In this document: positions 16,694 to 25,910 of the stretch, piece by piece
How the letters are laid out: each line of letters opens with the position of its first letter
How positions within the stretch are numbered: the stretch's first letter is position 1
From: Streptomyces sp. 2131.1
Lineage (GTDB): Bacteria; Actinomycetota; Actinomycetes; Streptomycetales; Streptomycetaceae
Assembly (NCBI RefSeq): GCF_900105515.1
Contig: NZ_FNSY01000001.1
Coordinates: forward strand, 1 to 64,000
Reading direction: 5' to 3'
Length of the DNA: 64,000 bases
Notes under the pieces: model-generated
The model's database searches: none
Told to the model about the DNA's origin: nothing
Seen by the model: only the letters and a program-made list of their open reading frames with translations
Program-made: the position numbers and the translations under genes

Positions 16694-18907
16694 CGGGCGT
16701 GCCGGACCAGCAGGCATATCCGTCCGCCCAGGCATCTCCGGTAGGTACCGATGCCTCAGGCACGGACCGTGATCTGCGGGCCCTTTTCGGGCGGTCCATG
16801 GCCGTCTTCGCCTCCATGGCGGGCCCGGCACACATGCTGGAGACTGCGAACCCGGCCTTCTTCGCCGCGATCGGCGGGCTTGCACGCACCCGCACCGACG
16901 TGCCACTGGGTCAGCTGATGCCGGAGCTCGCCGAACAGGGTTTCATCACGCTGCTGGACCGGGTCTACCGCACAGCTGAAACCTATACCGGCCGGGACGC
17001 CCGCGTAGTCCTGGGCGAAGGCGCGAAGGCCCGTGAGGCATTCTTCGACTTCACCTACGAGCCCCGTCTGGACGTCGCCGGCAATGTCATCGGCGTACGC
17101 ATGATCGGGGTGGAGACCACCCAGGTCAAACACGCGCAGCGGCTGACGGCCGAGCACCGTGCGCTACTGGAACAGATAGCCCGCCAGGCGCCCCTGTCGG
17201 AAGTACTCGAAGGCATGGCCCGCGCGATCGAGGACCTGATGCCTGAGGAAATGCTGGTGTCCGTCCTGCTCGCGGACGCCGACGGCCGTCATCTGCGCCA
17301 CGGCGCCGCACCGAGTCTGCCCGACTTCTACAACCAGGCCATCGACGGCATCGCCACAGGCGAGGGCGTGGGCTCCTGCGGCACAGCCGCACACCGCCGC
17401 CGGCCCGTGCTCGTCACCGACATCGCCACCGACCCCTTGTGGGACGATTACCGCGGCCTTGCCGAGAGGGTCGGCCTGGCCGCCTGCTGGTCCACCCCTA
17501 TCCTGGCGGGCGACGGGTCACTGCTGGGCACCTTCGCCATGTACCACCGCGTCCCCCGCTCGCCGCAGGAGGCCGACCTCGCGGTCGCCCAGCTATTCGC
17601 CGACACCGCCGCCCTGGCCATCGAACGCCACCAGGTCGAACAGGCATACTGGGCCGCCGAGGTCCGCGAGAAGGCCGCCCGCGACGACCTGGCCTTCCTC
17701 CTGAACGCCAGCACCACCTTGAGCGCCGAGCTCGATGCCGTCCACACGCTCCGACGCCTGGCCGACGCCTGCACCCCGCGCCTGGCACCCCTGTGCGCGA
17801 TCGACGTCATCGAGGCCGGCCGGGTGCACCGCGTGGCAACCACCGCCCTCTCCCAGACCCAGCAGGACCTGCTCGCCGCCCACACCCCCGCCCACGACGC
17901 CGACGACCCCATCAGCCGTGTTCTCGCCTCCGGGATGACCGAGGTCGCCCGTCGCGCCCCCACTGGCTCCGCCCCCTGGCAGGACCTCGGTGTCACCGGC
18001 TACTTGTGCGTCCCGCTCCTCGACCGCGGCAACACCTTCGGCACGGTGACGCTGCTGTCCACCGACGGACACGTCTTCGACGGGCACACCATCGCTCTGG
18101 CCGAAGAGCTGGTCGCCCGTGCTGCCCTGGCTGCACGTAACGCCCGGCAGTACACCCACCGCGCCGCTCTCGCCCGCGACCTACAGGCCGGGCTCCTCCT
18201 GCCCGACCTGCCCCACGTTCCCGGGGCGGAAGTGGCCACCTACTACCACCCGGCCGGCGAAGGGCTCGACGTCGGCGGTGACTTCTATGACGTCTTTCCC
18301 CTGGAGGGAGACCAGTGGGCGTTCATGCTCGGCGACGTGTGCGGGCGCGGCGCCATCGCTGCCACCACCACCGCCCTGGTCCGCCACACCGCCCGCGCCG
18401 TCGCCCCCCTCGTCCCCGGCCCCGAGGCCGTCGTCCAAGCGGTCAACCAAGCCCTGATCAATCGGCCAGCCGGACACGGCACCGGCTTCGTCACCCTCAT
18501 CTACGGGCAGCTCACCCCCACCCCCAACGGGCCTGGACATCGAACTCGTCCGCGCCGGCCACACTCTCCCCCTCCACCTGGACACCCACCACACCGCCCG
18601 CACCATCGACACGCCCGGAATCCTCCTGGGCATCGGTCCCCAGATCCACCTCGAACCTCGCAGCCTGCACCTGCACCCGAACGAGAGCCTGATGCTCTAC
18701 ACCGACGGCATCACCGAAGCACGCCGACACGACGACGAACTCTTCGGCGACGAACGCCTCGCCGAAGCTTTGACGAACACACCGGACAAACCCACCCCGC
18801 AGCAACTGATCAACGCCGTCACGCAAGCCGCATACGCTTTCACCGGCGGCCACGGCATCGACGACGACCAGGCCATACTCGTCCTCACCGCCAACGAACC
18901 CGGCTGA
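16690..18907 (+). pseudogene. PAS-GAF-GAF-PP2C phosphatase, frameshifted near its end
   Basis: It starts at the ATG overlapping the STAS stop. Order: PAS-like (about 25-145), GAF (about 155-320, with GVGSCGTAAHRRRPVLVTDI), a second GAF (about 340-495), then PP2C with VGGDFYDVFPL and MLGDVCGRGAIAA. Near 18525 one extra base in ACCCCCAACGGGCC shifts the frame. The other frame then supplies the missing PP2C end, LDIELVRAGHTLPLHLDTHH, then LYTDGITEAR and DDDQAILVLTANEPG to 18907. The read-through product of the first frame would lose the last metal-binding aspartates and so probably activity. Confidence 0.8.
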
Positions 18908-19044
18908 GCACTCCGGACGGCCTCACGGCTCGAACGCGGTTAGTGACCTGAGCCGGGGATTCGCTGGCAGTAGATGGCTATTCTGTCGAGGATGCGGCGC
19001 CGCCCCCAGGCGAGCTGATCGAACGCGGTCGACAGTTGCGGCCT

Positions 19045-19392
19045 CTACCCGCCGAAGACCGTGCTGTACGCCTGCTGACCTTGCTGGATGGTCGTGGTCA
19101 GGGCGGCCGGTGCGGCGCCGATCTGGGTGAGCCGGCCCATGACGGCGTCGTACGCGGTGCGGAGGCGTTCGGGCTCGGCGGTCTCGCTGCCGGCTTCCTC
19201 ACCGGGGAGTTCGGCGTCACGGATGGGTTCGGCCTGCTGTGCGGGTTCGGGGCCGTAGGTCGGGGCGATCTGCTGGACCAGGGCCGCGAACTCGCGCAGG
19301 GCGGTGGGGTCGAAGGCGTTGTTGTGGTTGTGCTGCTCGACCCGGGCCTGGGAACCGGCGAGCAGGTTGGTGCCGGTGATGTTATGAGGTTG
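19045..19392 (-). pseudogene. N-truncated hypothetical protein
   Basis: The reverse strand is open from about 19392 to a TAG at 19045 with strongly coding codon use: NITGTNLLAGSQARVEQHNH, then FDPTALREFAALVQQIAPTY, ending GQQAYSTVFGG. There is no start codon, and an in-frame TGA lies just upstream at 19402, so only the C-terminal 115 residues remain. Family unknown to me. The neighbouring ISL3 scrap probably marks the break. The 18908-19044 gap holds nothing clear. Confidence 0.5.
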
Positions 19393-19499
19393 GAAAGGGG
19401 CTCAGCGATTACTGGCCCCTTGCGCGGTGCGGCTCGGGGTGGCCGGAGCCGCACCGGCAGCGGCGACCACTGACTCTTCGGCTTCGTGAGATCGCCGGT

Positions 19500-19690
19500 T
19501 GCGTCGATCGTCCGGATGAGGACGCGACGCACCTTCGACGACTCCGGGGTTCCAAGCCAGCATCAGAAGCGATAGCGGCGTCGCGGTCCCGGTCGGTGCC
19601 GGCCAAAAATGGGGTGGCTCTAGGTCTTTCTGACGGACGGCGTCGAGCCACTGCGGGATTCGTTCGCCCTGACGTTCTGTGAGCATGTGC
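19500..19690 (-). pseudogene. ISL3-family transposase scrap
   Basis: The reverse strand reads ERQGERIPQWLDAVRQKDLE, then (after a frame change) LAGTDRDRDAAIAS, then LAWNPGVVEG. These match the C-terminal third of ISL3 transposases such as 44600-45864 (QGDRLPQWIEAVRAD, SSGVVEGHVNRIK). Several frameshifts; inactive. Confidence 0.6.
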
Positions 19691-20056
19691 CATCGACGGC
19701 GGGCTGATCAAGGCGATCGACTGACCTGGTAGCTCGATGAGGACGGGGGCGGGGAGGGCGTCCCTCGCCGCCTGGATGAGGGTGCGGGCGGCGTCGGCGT
19801 CGCCATAGACGGCCATTTCTGCGAGGCCCGCGGCTGGCTGCTGCAACTTCGTGTTACTTACCGAGTGGGTAGTGCCCGGCGAACGAGCCGGGGTTCGGTT
19901 CAGGGTCAGCGTGCTGGCGTAGGCCGGCGGCCTGGACCGAGGCCAGCCTCCGGGACCGGTTGCATCGTGTGGTCTCGGCGGAACACACCGGCGTACGACA
20001 GGGGTTCTTTACCGGACGTGGCGTTGGTGCGTGGTATTTCAAGCCCGCACGAGATG

Positions 20057-20088
20057 GGGCCCGCCGACCTGATCGGTCGTGCGGGCCC
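20057..20088. terminator. long bidirectional hairpin
   Basis: GGGCCCGC and GCGGGCCC form an 8-bp stem, and the loop continues it with CGACC/GGTCG, one bulged T apart. It lies downstream of the minus-strand gene at 20165-20464. The stretch 19691-20056 holds only a short coding-like minus-strand scrap (AAGLAEMAVYGDADAARTLI) that I cannot name. Confidence 0.65.
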
Positions 20089-20164
20089 TTGTAGTACGCG
20101 GGCGAAGGCGGACACACGTGTTGACGTGGCCGCGTGGCTCGCCAGGGGATGCTGCGGCAGCTTT

Positions 20165-20464
20165 TTAGTAGCTGAGGTCCTTCTGGTCGGTGATCAGGCG
20201 GCCGGCGATGTGGAGGTTGCCGTCGGAGTCGAGGACCGCGATGATCTTCTTCGTCGAGCCGTGGTGGGTCGTGAAGTAGATCTTGTCGGCCTCCTGCGAG
20301 CTGGAGTAGTTCGTATTCACGGACAGCTCGATGCTCACCGGGGAGGTGATGAGCACGTCCTTCTTCGGCGATCGCGGATACACCTGGTTCTCGCGCAGTT
20401 TGATACGGCCGTGGGTGTCCCCCTCGTCCCAGTCCGACGCCACTCCGAGATCGATGTCAGCCAT
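20165..20464 (-). CDS. small conserved-looking hypothetical protein
   Basis: Ninety-nine residues from an ATG at 20464 with GGGGGAAG upstream. The protein (DLGVASDWDEGDTHGRIKLR, then VYPRSPKKDVLITSPVSIEL) is predicted to be mostly beta-strand, with no signal peptide or membrane segment and no cysteine. It ends in NLHIAGRLITDQKDLSY. It has its own terminator and no operon partner. I do not recognise the family with confidence; the even composition and good start argue it is a real gene. Confidence 0.7.
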   Translation of the reverse strand: MADIDLGVASDWDEGDTHGRIKLRENQVYPRSPKKDVLITSPVSIELSVNTNYSSSQEADKIYFTTHHGSTKKIIAVLDSDGNLHIAGRLITDQKDLSY

Positions 20465-20734
20465 GTGACTTCCCCCTTCAGATCCGGTGGATGAGCCCTG
20501 CGTTCCGGGCCATTGATGGGACGCCCGGGCCACGACAGAACATATACGCAGAGTCCGCACAAGGTAACGGCGAGTTCTTCACATGACCGGATTTATTCCT
20601 GGAAAGTCTGGAATGAATGTTCAAGCCACTACAGAGGAGAAAAGCCCGGAAAAAGGCCTGACAGCGAAGGAAGGCTGCCCGCCTGCCGGGGGATCCGGAC
20701 CGCGCCGGGGGCCACACGCCATGTGGTCAGGGTG

Positions 20735-21084
20735 GATGCGGAAGGTCTTGCTCGCGCTCGCGTCGGCGGCGATGGAGCCGAAGACACAGGTCACCGTGGT
20801 GGTCGCGGAGGTACATCCGGTGGCGAGGTTGGTGGCCGAGGCGCCGACGGGAAGTGTGGCGGTGAGGGTGGCTGAGGTGAGGGTGGCGGGGCCGGTGTTG
20901 CGGGCGGTGAGGGTGTAGTTGAGGTAGGGCGTCAGGACGCCCAGGTGCGGCTGGGCGGTGAGGTCGACGTCGATGTCCGAGGTGGGGGCGCAGGCTTGAA
21001 GGCAAGGCCGTAGGGGCCGGTCAACCCGGCGATCGTCGTGGTGACCGTGTTGGTGGCGGTGTCGATCACGTCGGGGTATTGGAA
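20735..21084 (-). pseudogene. fragment of a beta-propeller/DUF11 surface protein
   Basis: The reverse strand first reads VIDTATNTVTTTIAGLTGPY, then GLAFKP, a YVTN/NHL-type beta-propeller blade. After a frameshift near 20995 it reads LTPYLNYTLTARNTGPATLT, then SATLTATLPVGASATNLATG, a DUF11 immunoglobulin-like repeat. Such repeats occur in secreted or wall-anchored proteins. No start and no end of the parent gene is present. Confidence 0.6.
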
Positions 21085-21134
21085 CTGCCTGAATACGCCT
21101 GTCTCCAGTGTCTGTGGCGCTGACCGCGGTGGCG

Positions 21135-21665
21135 TCAGTCGTCAGCTGCGACGAGGAGAGTGAGTGTCGCTGCCGGGCGGTCGATGAGGACGAGTTCGTG
21201 GTACTCGATATGGATCGGTCCGTAGTCGTGGAACGCATCCTCGGGGAGCTGTCCCAGTAGGTATCTGCTGGTTGCCTTGCGGATTGGAGTGTAGATCTCC
21301 TGACGCAGACGTGATGCGAGCGATTCCTGGACGTCTCCATGCTGGTTGGCCCAGGAATGGACGACATCGACCGCCGTCTCGGCATCGACGGTTTTGTAGG
21401 CGTCAGGGGTGATTCGTTCAAGCCACCATTGGCCGTGCCGTGGCCAGTCTTGAACGCCAGCTCCGTCGTAGGTGTCCCGAAACTGAGGATGCGCGATCAA
21501 AGCAGCCAGCACCTCTCGGTCGTCCAGCGCCTCGGACGACAGCTGGAAACGCTTGGCGTCGATCCAGCGGTAGCCGTGAGAGCCCTCGTCGAAGTCGAAG
21601 TCTCGGAAGTTGATGAAAGGGCTGTCCCGGTGGACGAGGGTGGGCACGGGTTCCATGGTGGTCAT
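21135..21665 (-). CDS. hypothetical protein, 176 residues
   Basis: A complete frame with ATG at 21665 (an in-frame ATG at 21656 is an alternative). Soluble, acidic, rich in aromatic residues: SPFINFRDFDFDEGSHGYRW, then REVLAALIAHPQFRDTYDGA, and WWLERITPDAYKTVDAETAV. No signal peptide and no motif I recognise. No operon partner: upstream lies a recombinase relic and downstream the DUF11 fragment. Confidence 0.6.
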   Translation of the reverse strand: MTTMEPVPTLVHRDSPFINFRDFDFDEGSHGYRWIDAKRFQLSSEALDDREVLAALIAHPQFRDTYDGAGVQDWPRHGQWWLERITPDAYKTVDAETAVDVVHSWANQHGDVQESLASRLRQEIYTPIRKATSRYLLGQLPEDAFHDYGPIHIEYHELVLIDRPAATLTLLVAADD

Positions 21666-21718
21666 CGTAGATCTTGACGCTACTCAACCCCGTCAGTGAT
21701 ATGCGGCCTGACCAGTGA

Positions 21719-22310
21719 CTATTCCTCCTGGTGCCCCGGTCCGGGCCCGGCACTTCCGTCCGGATGCACTGCTTGTGAGGTCGAGCGTCGGCTGACTTCG
21801 GCTGCGTAGGCGGCCCAGTCTCCCGCGGCGGCTCGCTGCCATTTGACGGCGACGGTGATGTCGATGCCGAGGGTGCGGGCGAGGACTGCTGCGGGCAGTT
21901 CGGTGGCGAGCTGGAACAGGGCGGTCGACCGGGTCTCGGCGAGCCGGATGCCGAGTTCGCGCAGTCGTTCGCCCATGGACCAGGCACTGATCGGGCGGCC
22001 GGGCTGGCCGCCGGGGAAGAGCCAGGGTGAGTCTGTCCGGGCGAGGACGGCATGGCTGCGACGGACCGCGACTTGTGGAAGGCGAGATCAGCGACGGGTG
22101 CCGGGAGTTCGACCGAGACGGCGCCGAGGTGGATGCGGACGGCTCCGTCCGCCTCCTCGATGTGGTCGACGGTGAGCCGGGAGATCGCGGCGGTCCACTG
22201 CGCATAGAGGAGCAACAGCAGGCCGGCGAGGCGGTCTCAGGCTTGAGGGTGTCGTCGTGCAGCAGACGGCCCAGGCGATGGATGATGAGGCCCGCTGGGC
22301 CACCGCCCGC
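21719..22310 (-). pseudogene. tyrosine-recombinase-like protein, decayed
   Basis: Pieces in at least two frames make one C-terminal half: IHRLGRLLHDDTLKPET, then LLLYAQWTAAISRLTVDHIE, and MGERLRELGIRLAETRSTAL followed by LATELPAAVLARTLGIDITV and AVKWQRAAAGDWAAYAAEVS. This pattern (R..AL..LATELPA.VLA..LGI....A..W) is the C-terminal catalytic region of plasmid-type site-specific integrases. Frameshifts near 22230 and 22000 break it. A shorter copy of the same tail lies at 51650-51775. Confidence 0.6.
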
Positions 22311-22580
22311 TCGTGACGATGGGGGTGATCCATCCCTCACGTCCGAGGGCTGACGAGCAGCGCTTCTGCGCGCGCCGCGACTGGCGTGCATGGTGGAAGG
22401 ACGGGAGGAGTGCCCCCTTTTTCCCTCGCCCTTGGGCTGCACGCGGCCGGCGCGGGCTGAGACCTTCGCCATCGAGTGGTGCGTTCGCCGGCCTGTCGAC
22501 CGAGGAGCAGGCGGTGCTCCTTGAACTGCGTGCCCCCAACCGTGCCGGTGCCGCCGGGCTCGGGCCCGCTGGGGCTGGTA

Positions 22581-23027
22581 TTACCCGGTGGCCGGGCCGA
22601 AGAGGGGGGTGTCTGGGCTGTCGGCAAGGTCGATCAGTGCGCGAAGGCTTTTGCCCACGGTTTCCTGGTGGACTTCGAGGCTTTTACAGACCATGAGGAC
22701 CAGTTCCAGTCCGTGCTGGCCAACCCGGGTGGGGTCGGCGGCCGAGGCCACCGGGAGAACCGATCCGGAGTCCCACATGACGATGCCCAGCGTGGTGCCA
22801 TCCGCTTCGAGGTCCACCAGACACGGCCCTGGTGCGTACTTGCACACGTTCGTGGCCAGCTCACTGGCCACCAGTTGCGCCACATCCAACGCCCGCGCGG
22901 ACACGGCCCAGCCGCGGAGGTTCTGCGCGCTGATGAGGAACTCCCGCACAAAGTCACGGACCCGGGCTATGTCACCCGAGACCATCTCGTACGAGGCCCT
23001 GCCCCGCATGATCGCGGTGTCACTCAC
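22581..23027 (-). CDS. RsbW-like HATPase (anti-sigma kinase)
   Basis: A 148-residue single-domain ATPase of the HATPase_c_2 family. The N-box is LVASELATNVCKYAPG, followed by a degenerate G1 (WDSGSVLPV) and G2 region (VGQHGLELVLMVCKSL). The GTG at 23027 has GAGGAGAGG upstream. Proteins of this kind bind a sigma factor and phosphorylate a STAS antagonist. The STAS gene at 23202-23525 lies just upstream on the same strand and is the natural partner. No sigma-factor gene is adjacent, so the switch may act on a distant one. Confidence 0.8.
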   Translation of the reverse strand: MSDTAIMRGRASYEMVSGDIARVRDFVREFLISAQNLRGWAVSARALDVAQLVASELATNVCKYAPGPCLVDLEADGTTLGIVMWDSGSVLPVASAADPTRVGQHGLELVLMVCKSLEVHQETVGKSLRALIDLADSPDTPLFGPATG

Positions 23028-23201
23028 ACGTTCCTCTCCTCGGCCGACGAGACGTCGCCCGGCATCCCGTAACTCACCCGTCGTATGCGGACGTGATCGG
23101 CCCACATCGAAGCAACACGCACCCCCACGTACCCGGCATACATGATCTCAGGCCGTCCGGCGGCCAGGTGCACGCCGTTGCGTCCCGCGCTGCCCGGTCA
23201 G

Positions 23202-23525
23202 TCAGGATGCGGCCAGGGCGTCCTGGACGCCCGGGTGGATACGCAGGACCGCGTCGGCGCCCACCACGCTCAACAGCCGTCCCAGGGTCGCGGAAGGCGC
23301 GGCGATGCGAAGATCAGCTGCCTGGTGGGTGGCCAGCAGCAGCCCGAGGAAGGAGGAGTCGGCAAACGTGATGCCAGCAGCGTCCACCACCACCCCGCCG
23401 TGCGCGGCGACAGCGGCGTCGATCTGCGCCTTCAAGGGCGGCAGGGATTCCAGATCGAACTCACCGCAAGGGGTGATCACCGGCAGCGGCCCGGATCTGT
23501 CACCTCGGGACTCAGGGGTTGTCAT
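23202..23525 (-). CDS. STAS-domain anti-sigma-factor antagonist
   Basis: A 107-residue STAS protein: VITPCGEFDLESLPPLKAQI, then GVVVDAAGITFADSSFLGLL, in which the Ser in DSSF is the predicted phosphorylation site. It ends in LRIHPGVQDALAAS. The gene is 174 bases upstream of an RsbW-like kinase in the same direction; the two make a minimal partner-switch pair separate from the larger island at 7.4-18.9 kb. The region 23526-24182 to the right contains no gene I can support. Confidence 0.82.
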   Translation of the reverse strand: MTTPESRGDRSGPLPVITPCGEFDLESLPPLKAQIDAAVAAHGGVVVDAAGITFADSSFLGLLLATHQAADLRIAAPSATLGRLLSVVGADAVLRIHPGVQDALAAS

Positions 23526-24182
23526 GACACGATTATCGCAACCCCGACCGCCAGCCCATCACCCACCTGGCGGTCCAGGTCACCGCCGCCGGCTGCGCCC
23601 TCCACCCGACAGGTGCCTTGGCCAGGGTGCCGGGCCGGAAGGGCGGTGACCTCGGCGGCCAGATCGGTCAACGACGGTAGGCGACCCTCCTTGACCGTGT
23701 CAGCGCCTCGGCCACCCGTGCTCACTCGCCTTCACAAGCCTGCACCGCCAAGTTCTCGGCGACGTTGCCTTCCCGCGGGGGTGTCTCTGGCGGTGGGAGC
23801 GACCCGGAGATCGCCCATGCCGTCGAACCCGCCGCTTGCTGAGGACCGGGCGTTCGCCAAGCGGCTCACTGGACGCCTGCCGCTCCTGCCATCATGCGTC
23901 TGCCGACCACGTGCTCCAGAGGGCCGACGGCCGAGCCAGGGATGGGGCTGCTCACTGACAGCGGATTGGCGATATGGTTCGCTTGCCCCGCGACCACCAT
24001 TTCGAGGGAGCACTGGCTGATGGCGGGTATGCGGTCCGCGGGTGCTGCACGGCGGGACGGTCTGCCGGCGGCACTGAGCCTGTTCCAACCTGGCGGCCGT
24101 TTGCTCGTTGGGCTGACAGCGCAAAGAAGCCCCTGGTAGACGGGTTTTCGACCAAGAGAACCGGATCCACCAGAGGCTTCAC

Positions 24183-24949
24183 GTGCTTGTTTACCGCTGC
24201 GGCATCGACCTGTCCAGCTCCACTTTGCGCTTCCTGGCCGGCCATCTGCGCTCGCGGCATCGACGGCAGGGTACGCGGTGGAAGCGCCTGCCGCCGGGCC
24301 GCCAGGCCCTGCTGGTCCTGGCCCACATGCGTATGGGCGACACCCACGCGCCAACTCGCTGCCGGGTTCGGCATCGGCACCGCCACGGCCTACCGCTACA
24401 TACGCGAAGCGATCGAGGTCCTGGCCGCCCTCGCTCCGACACTCCAGCAGGCTATGGACGAGGCCCGACGCAAGGCCTTCCTGATCCTGGACGGCACGCT
24501 CCTGCCGATCGACCGGATAACCGCCGACCGCCCGTACTACTCCGGGAAACACAAACGCCACGGAATGAACGTGCAGGTCATCGCCGATCCACACGGCAAA
24601 CTGCTGTGGGCCTCGCCCGCGCTGCCCGGTGCCACGCACGACCTGACTGCTGCCCGGACCACCGGGATCATCGAGACGCTGAGCGCCACCGGGCTGACGA
24701 CCTGGGCCGATCGCGCGTACCAGGCGGCAGGGACGACACATCCGGGTGCCCATGCGCGGCCGGAAGCTCAAGCGATGGCAGCGCCGCCACAACACCACCC
24801 ACGCCAAGATCCGCTGCGTCGGCGAACAAGCCGTCGCCACGCTGAAGGGCTGGCGAATCCTCCGCAAGAGCCGATGCAGCACCAACCGGATCACCGACCT
24901 TGTCCGAGCCGTGCTCACCCTTCATCTGGCCAGGTCAATGCCAAGATGA
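24183..24949 (+). pseudogene. HARBI-like IS5-family transposase, broken
   Basis: From a GTG at 24183 the N-terminal helix-turn-helix part (LPPGRQALLVLAHMRMGDTH) shifts frame near 24350 into RQLAAGFGIGTATAYRYIRE. Then follows the DDE core FLILDGTLLPIDRITADRPY, YSGKHKRHGMNVQVIADPHG and WADRAYQAAG. A second shift near 24735 leads to RKLKRWQRRHNTTHAKIRCV and LKGWRILRKSR, ending at 24949. Two frameshifts make it inactive. I did not find convincing terminal repeats. Confidence 0.75.
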
Positions 24950-24956
24950 AATGCGC

Positions 24957-25173
24957 TCACTGTCCCAGGGATAGACGAACAGACCGGGCCTGACGCCCCA
25001 CGCGCTGAGCACGGTGATCAGCTCGGACTCGTCCGTGGTCAGTGGACTTGATGAGGGCTGCGCCGATGTCGTAGTCGAATCCATTAACGCGCTTGCGGTC
25101 GTACTCCCAGTGCTCAAGCCGTAAGCCGCGTTCGATGTCGCTGCGCGGCGATCCGGCCGTGATGCTGAGACCT
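24957..25173 (-). pseudogene. C-terminal fragment of an unknown protein
   Basis: The reverse strand reads GLSITAGSPRSDIERGLRLE, then HWEYDRKRVNGFDYDIGAAL, and, after a one-base shift near 25045, TTDESELITVLSAWGVRPGL ending in PWDSE. The codon pattern is clearly coding, but there is no start. I do not recognise the family. The stretch 25174-25365 shows nothing else. Confidence 0.4.
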
Positions 25174-25365
25174 CCGCAACCAGTCTCCTGCCGAGGCCCA
25201 CGGCCCCGGTTGGCCCGCCCAAGGCAAGCGTCGACTGCGCACCTGGCAACGCGCGTCTTGAAGGACGGCCAAATCCGGCGCGGGAAGACCCCGTCGTTGC
25301 CCGGAGCGTATATATCGATGGCCTTGAGCACGACATCGCCGTCGTCATGCATGGAGGCGGAGGCG

Positions 25366-25869
25366 TTACGCCAAGGCGGGCAGTGGACCAGAGGGGTCTT
25401 TGAGCCATGCGCGGGCGCGCTTCCGCAGGATGTCGGGAAGTTTGTCCTTGAGGTCGGCGACAGTGACCCCTCGCAAGGAGTCGCGCCAGGCGCGGTCGGC
25501 GTCATACATGACCTGTGCCACGCCGCACGGCCTCTCGCATCGTTCGGCAGCCAGGGCGCAGGCGCCGCGCTGTCGGATTTCCGTACAGACGAACGCAGGA
25601 GTCGAGCCTTCGATCGCCTCCACGATGTCGAGCACGGTGATGCTGCCCGGGGTTCGTGCGAGCCGGAACCCCCCGCGTGGCCCCGAGGTGGCAGCCAGGA
25701 CGCCGCTGCGCACAAGGGATTTGAGGTGCTTGGCCAGGTAGGCGTCCGGTAGGCCGTAGTACCCGGCCAGGGTAGTACGGGGCACGGCGGCTCCATCCTC
25801 TGTGTGTGCGAGCAGGAGGCAGCAGTGCGCCGCCCACTCGACACCTTGCGACAGCTTCATACCGGCCAT
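25366..25869 (-). CDS. Rrf2-family regulator with cysteine cluster
   Basis: A 167-residue Rrf2 protein. The N-terminal winged helix reads MKLSQGVEWAAHCCLLLAHT, then LAGYYGLPDAYLAKHLKSLV and GVLAATSGPRGGFRLAR, the usual wing. The C-terminal half carries FVCTEIRQRGACALAAERCERPCGVAQ, in which four cysteines (spaced 9, 6 and 3 residues apart) could hold an iron-sulfur cluster or sense redox, as in IscR/NsrR/RsrR relatives. It is divergent from a drug exporter over 41 bases that hold an AT-rich inverted repeat, so it very likely controls that exporter. Confidence 0.88.
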   Translation of the reverse strand: MAGMKLSQGVEWAAHCCLLLAHTEDGAAVPRTTLAGYYGLPDAYLAKHLKSLVRSGVLAATSGPRGGFRLARTPGSITVLDIVEAIEGSTPAFVCTEIRQRGACALAAERCERPCGVAQVMYDADRAWRDSLRGVTVADLKDKLPDILRKRARAWLKDPSGPLPALA

Positions 25870-25880
25870 TCTAGTTGATG

Positions 25881-25902
25881 GATATTAAGCGTCGATGATA
25901 TC
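25881..25902. promoter_or_regulatory. inverted repeat in the Rrf2/MFS gap
   Basis: GATAT (25881-25885) and ATATC (25898-25902) face each other with a 12-base spacer in an otherwise G+C-rich region. It is a candidate Rrf2 operator overlapping the exporter's promoter. Confidence 0.5.
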
Positions 25903-25910
25903 TATGACCT

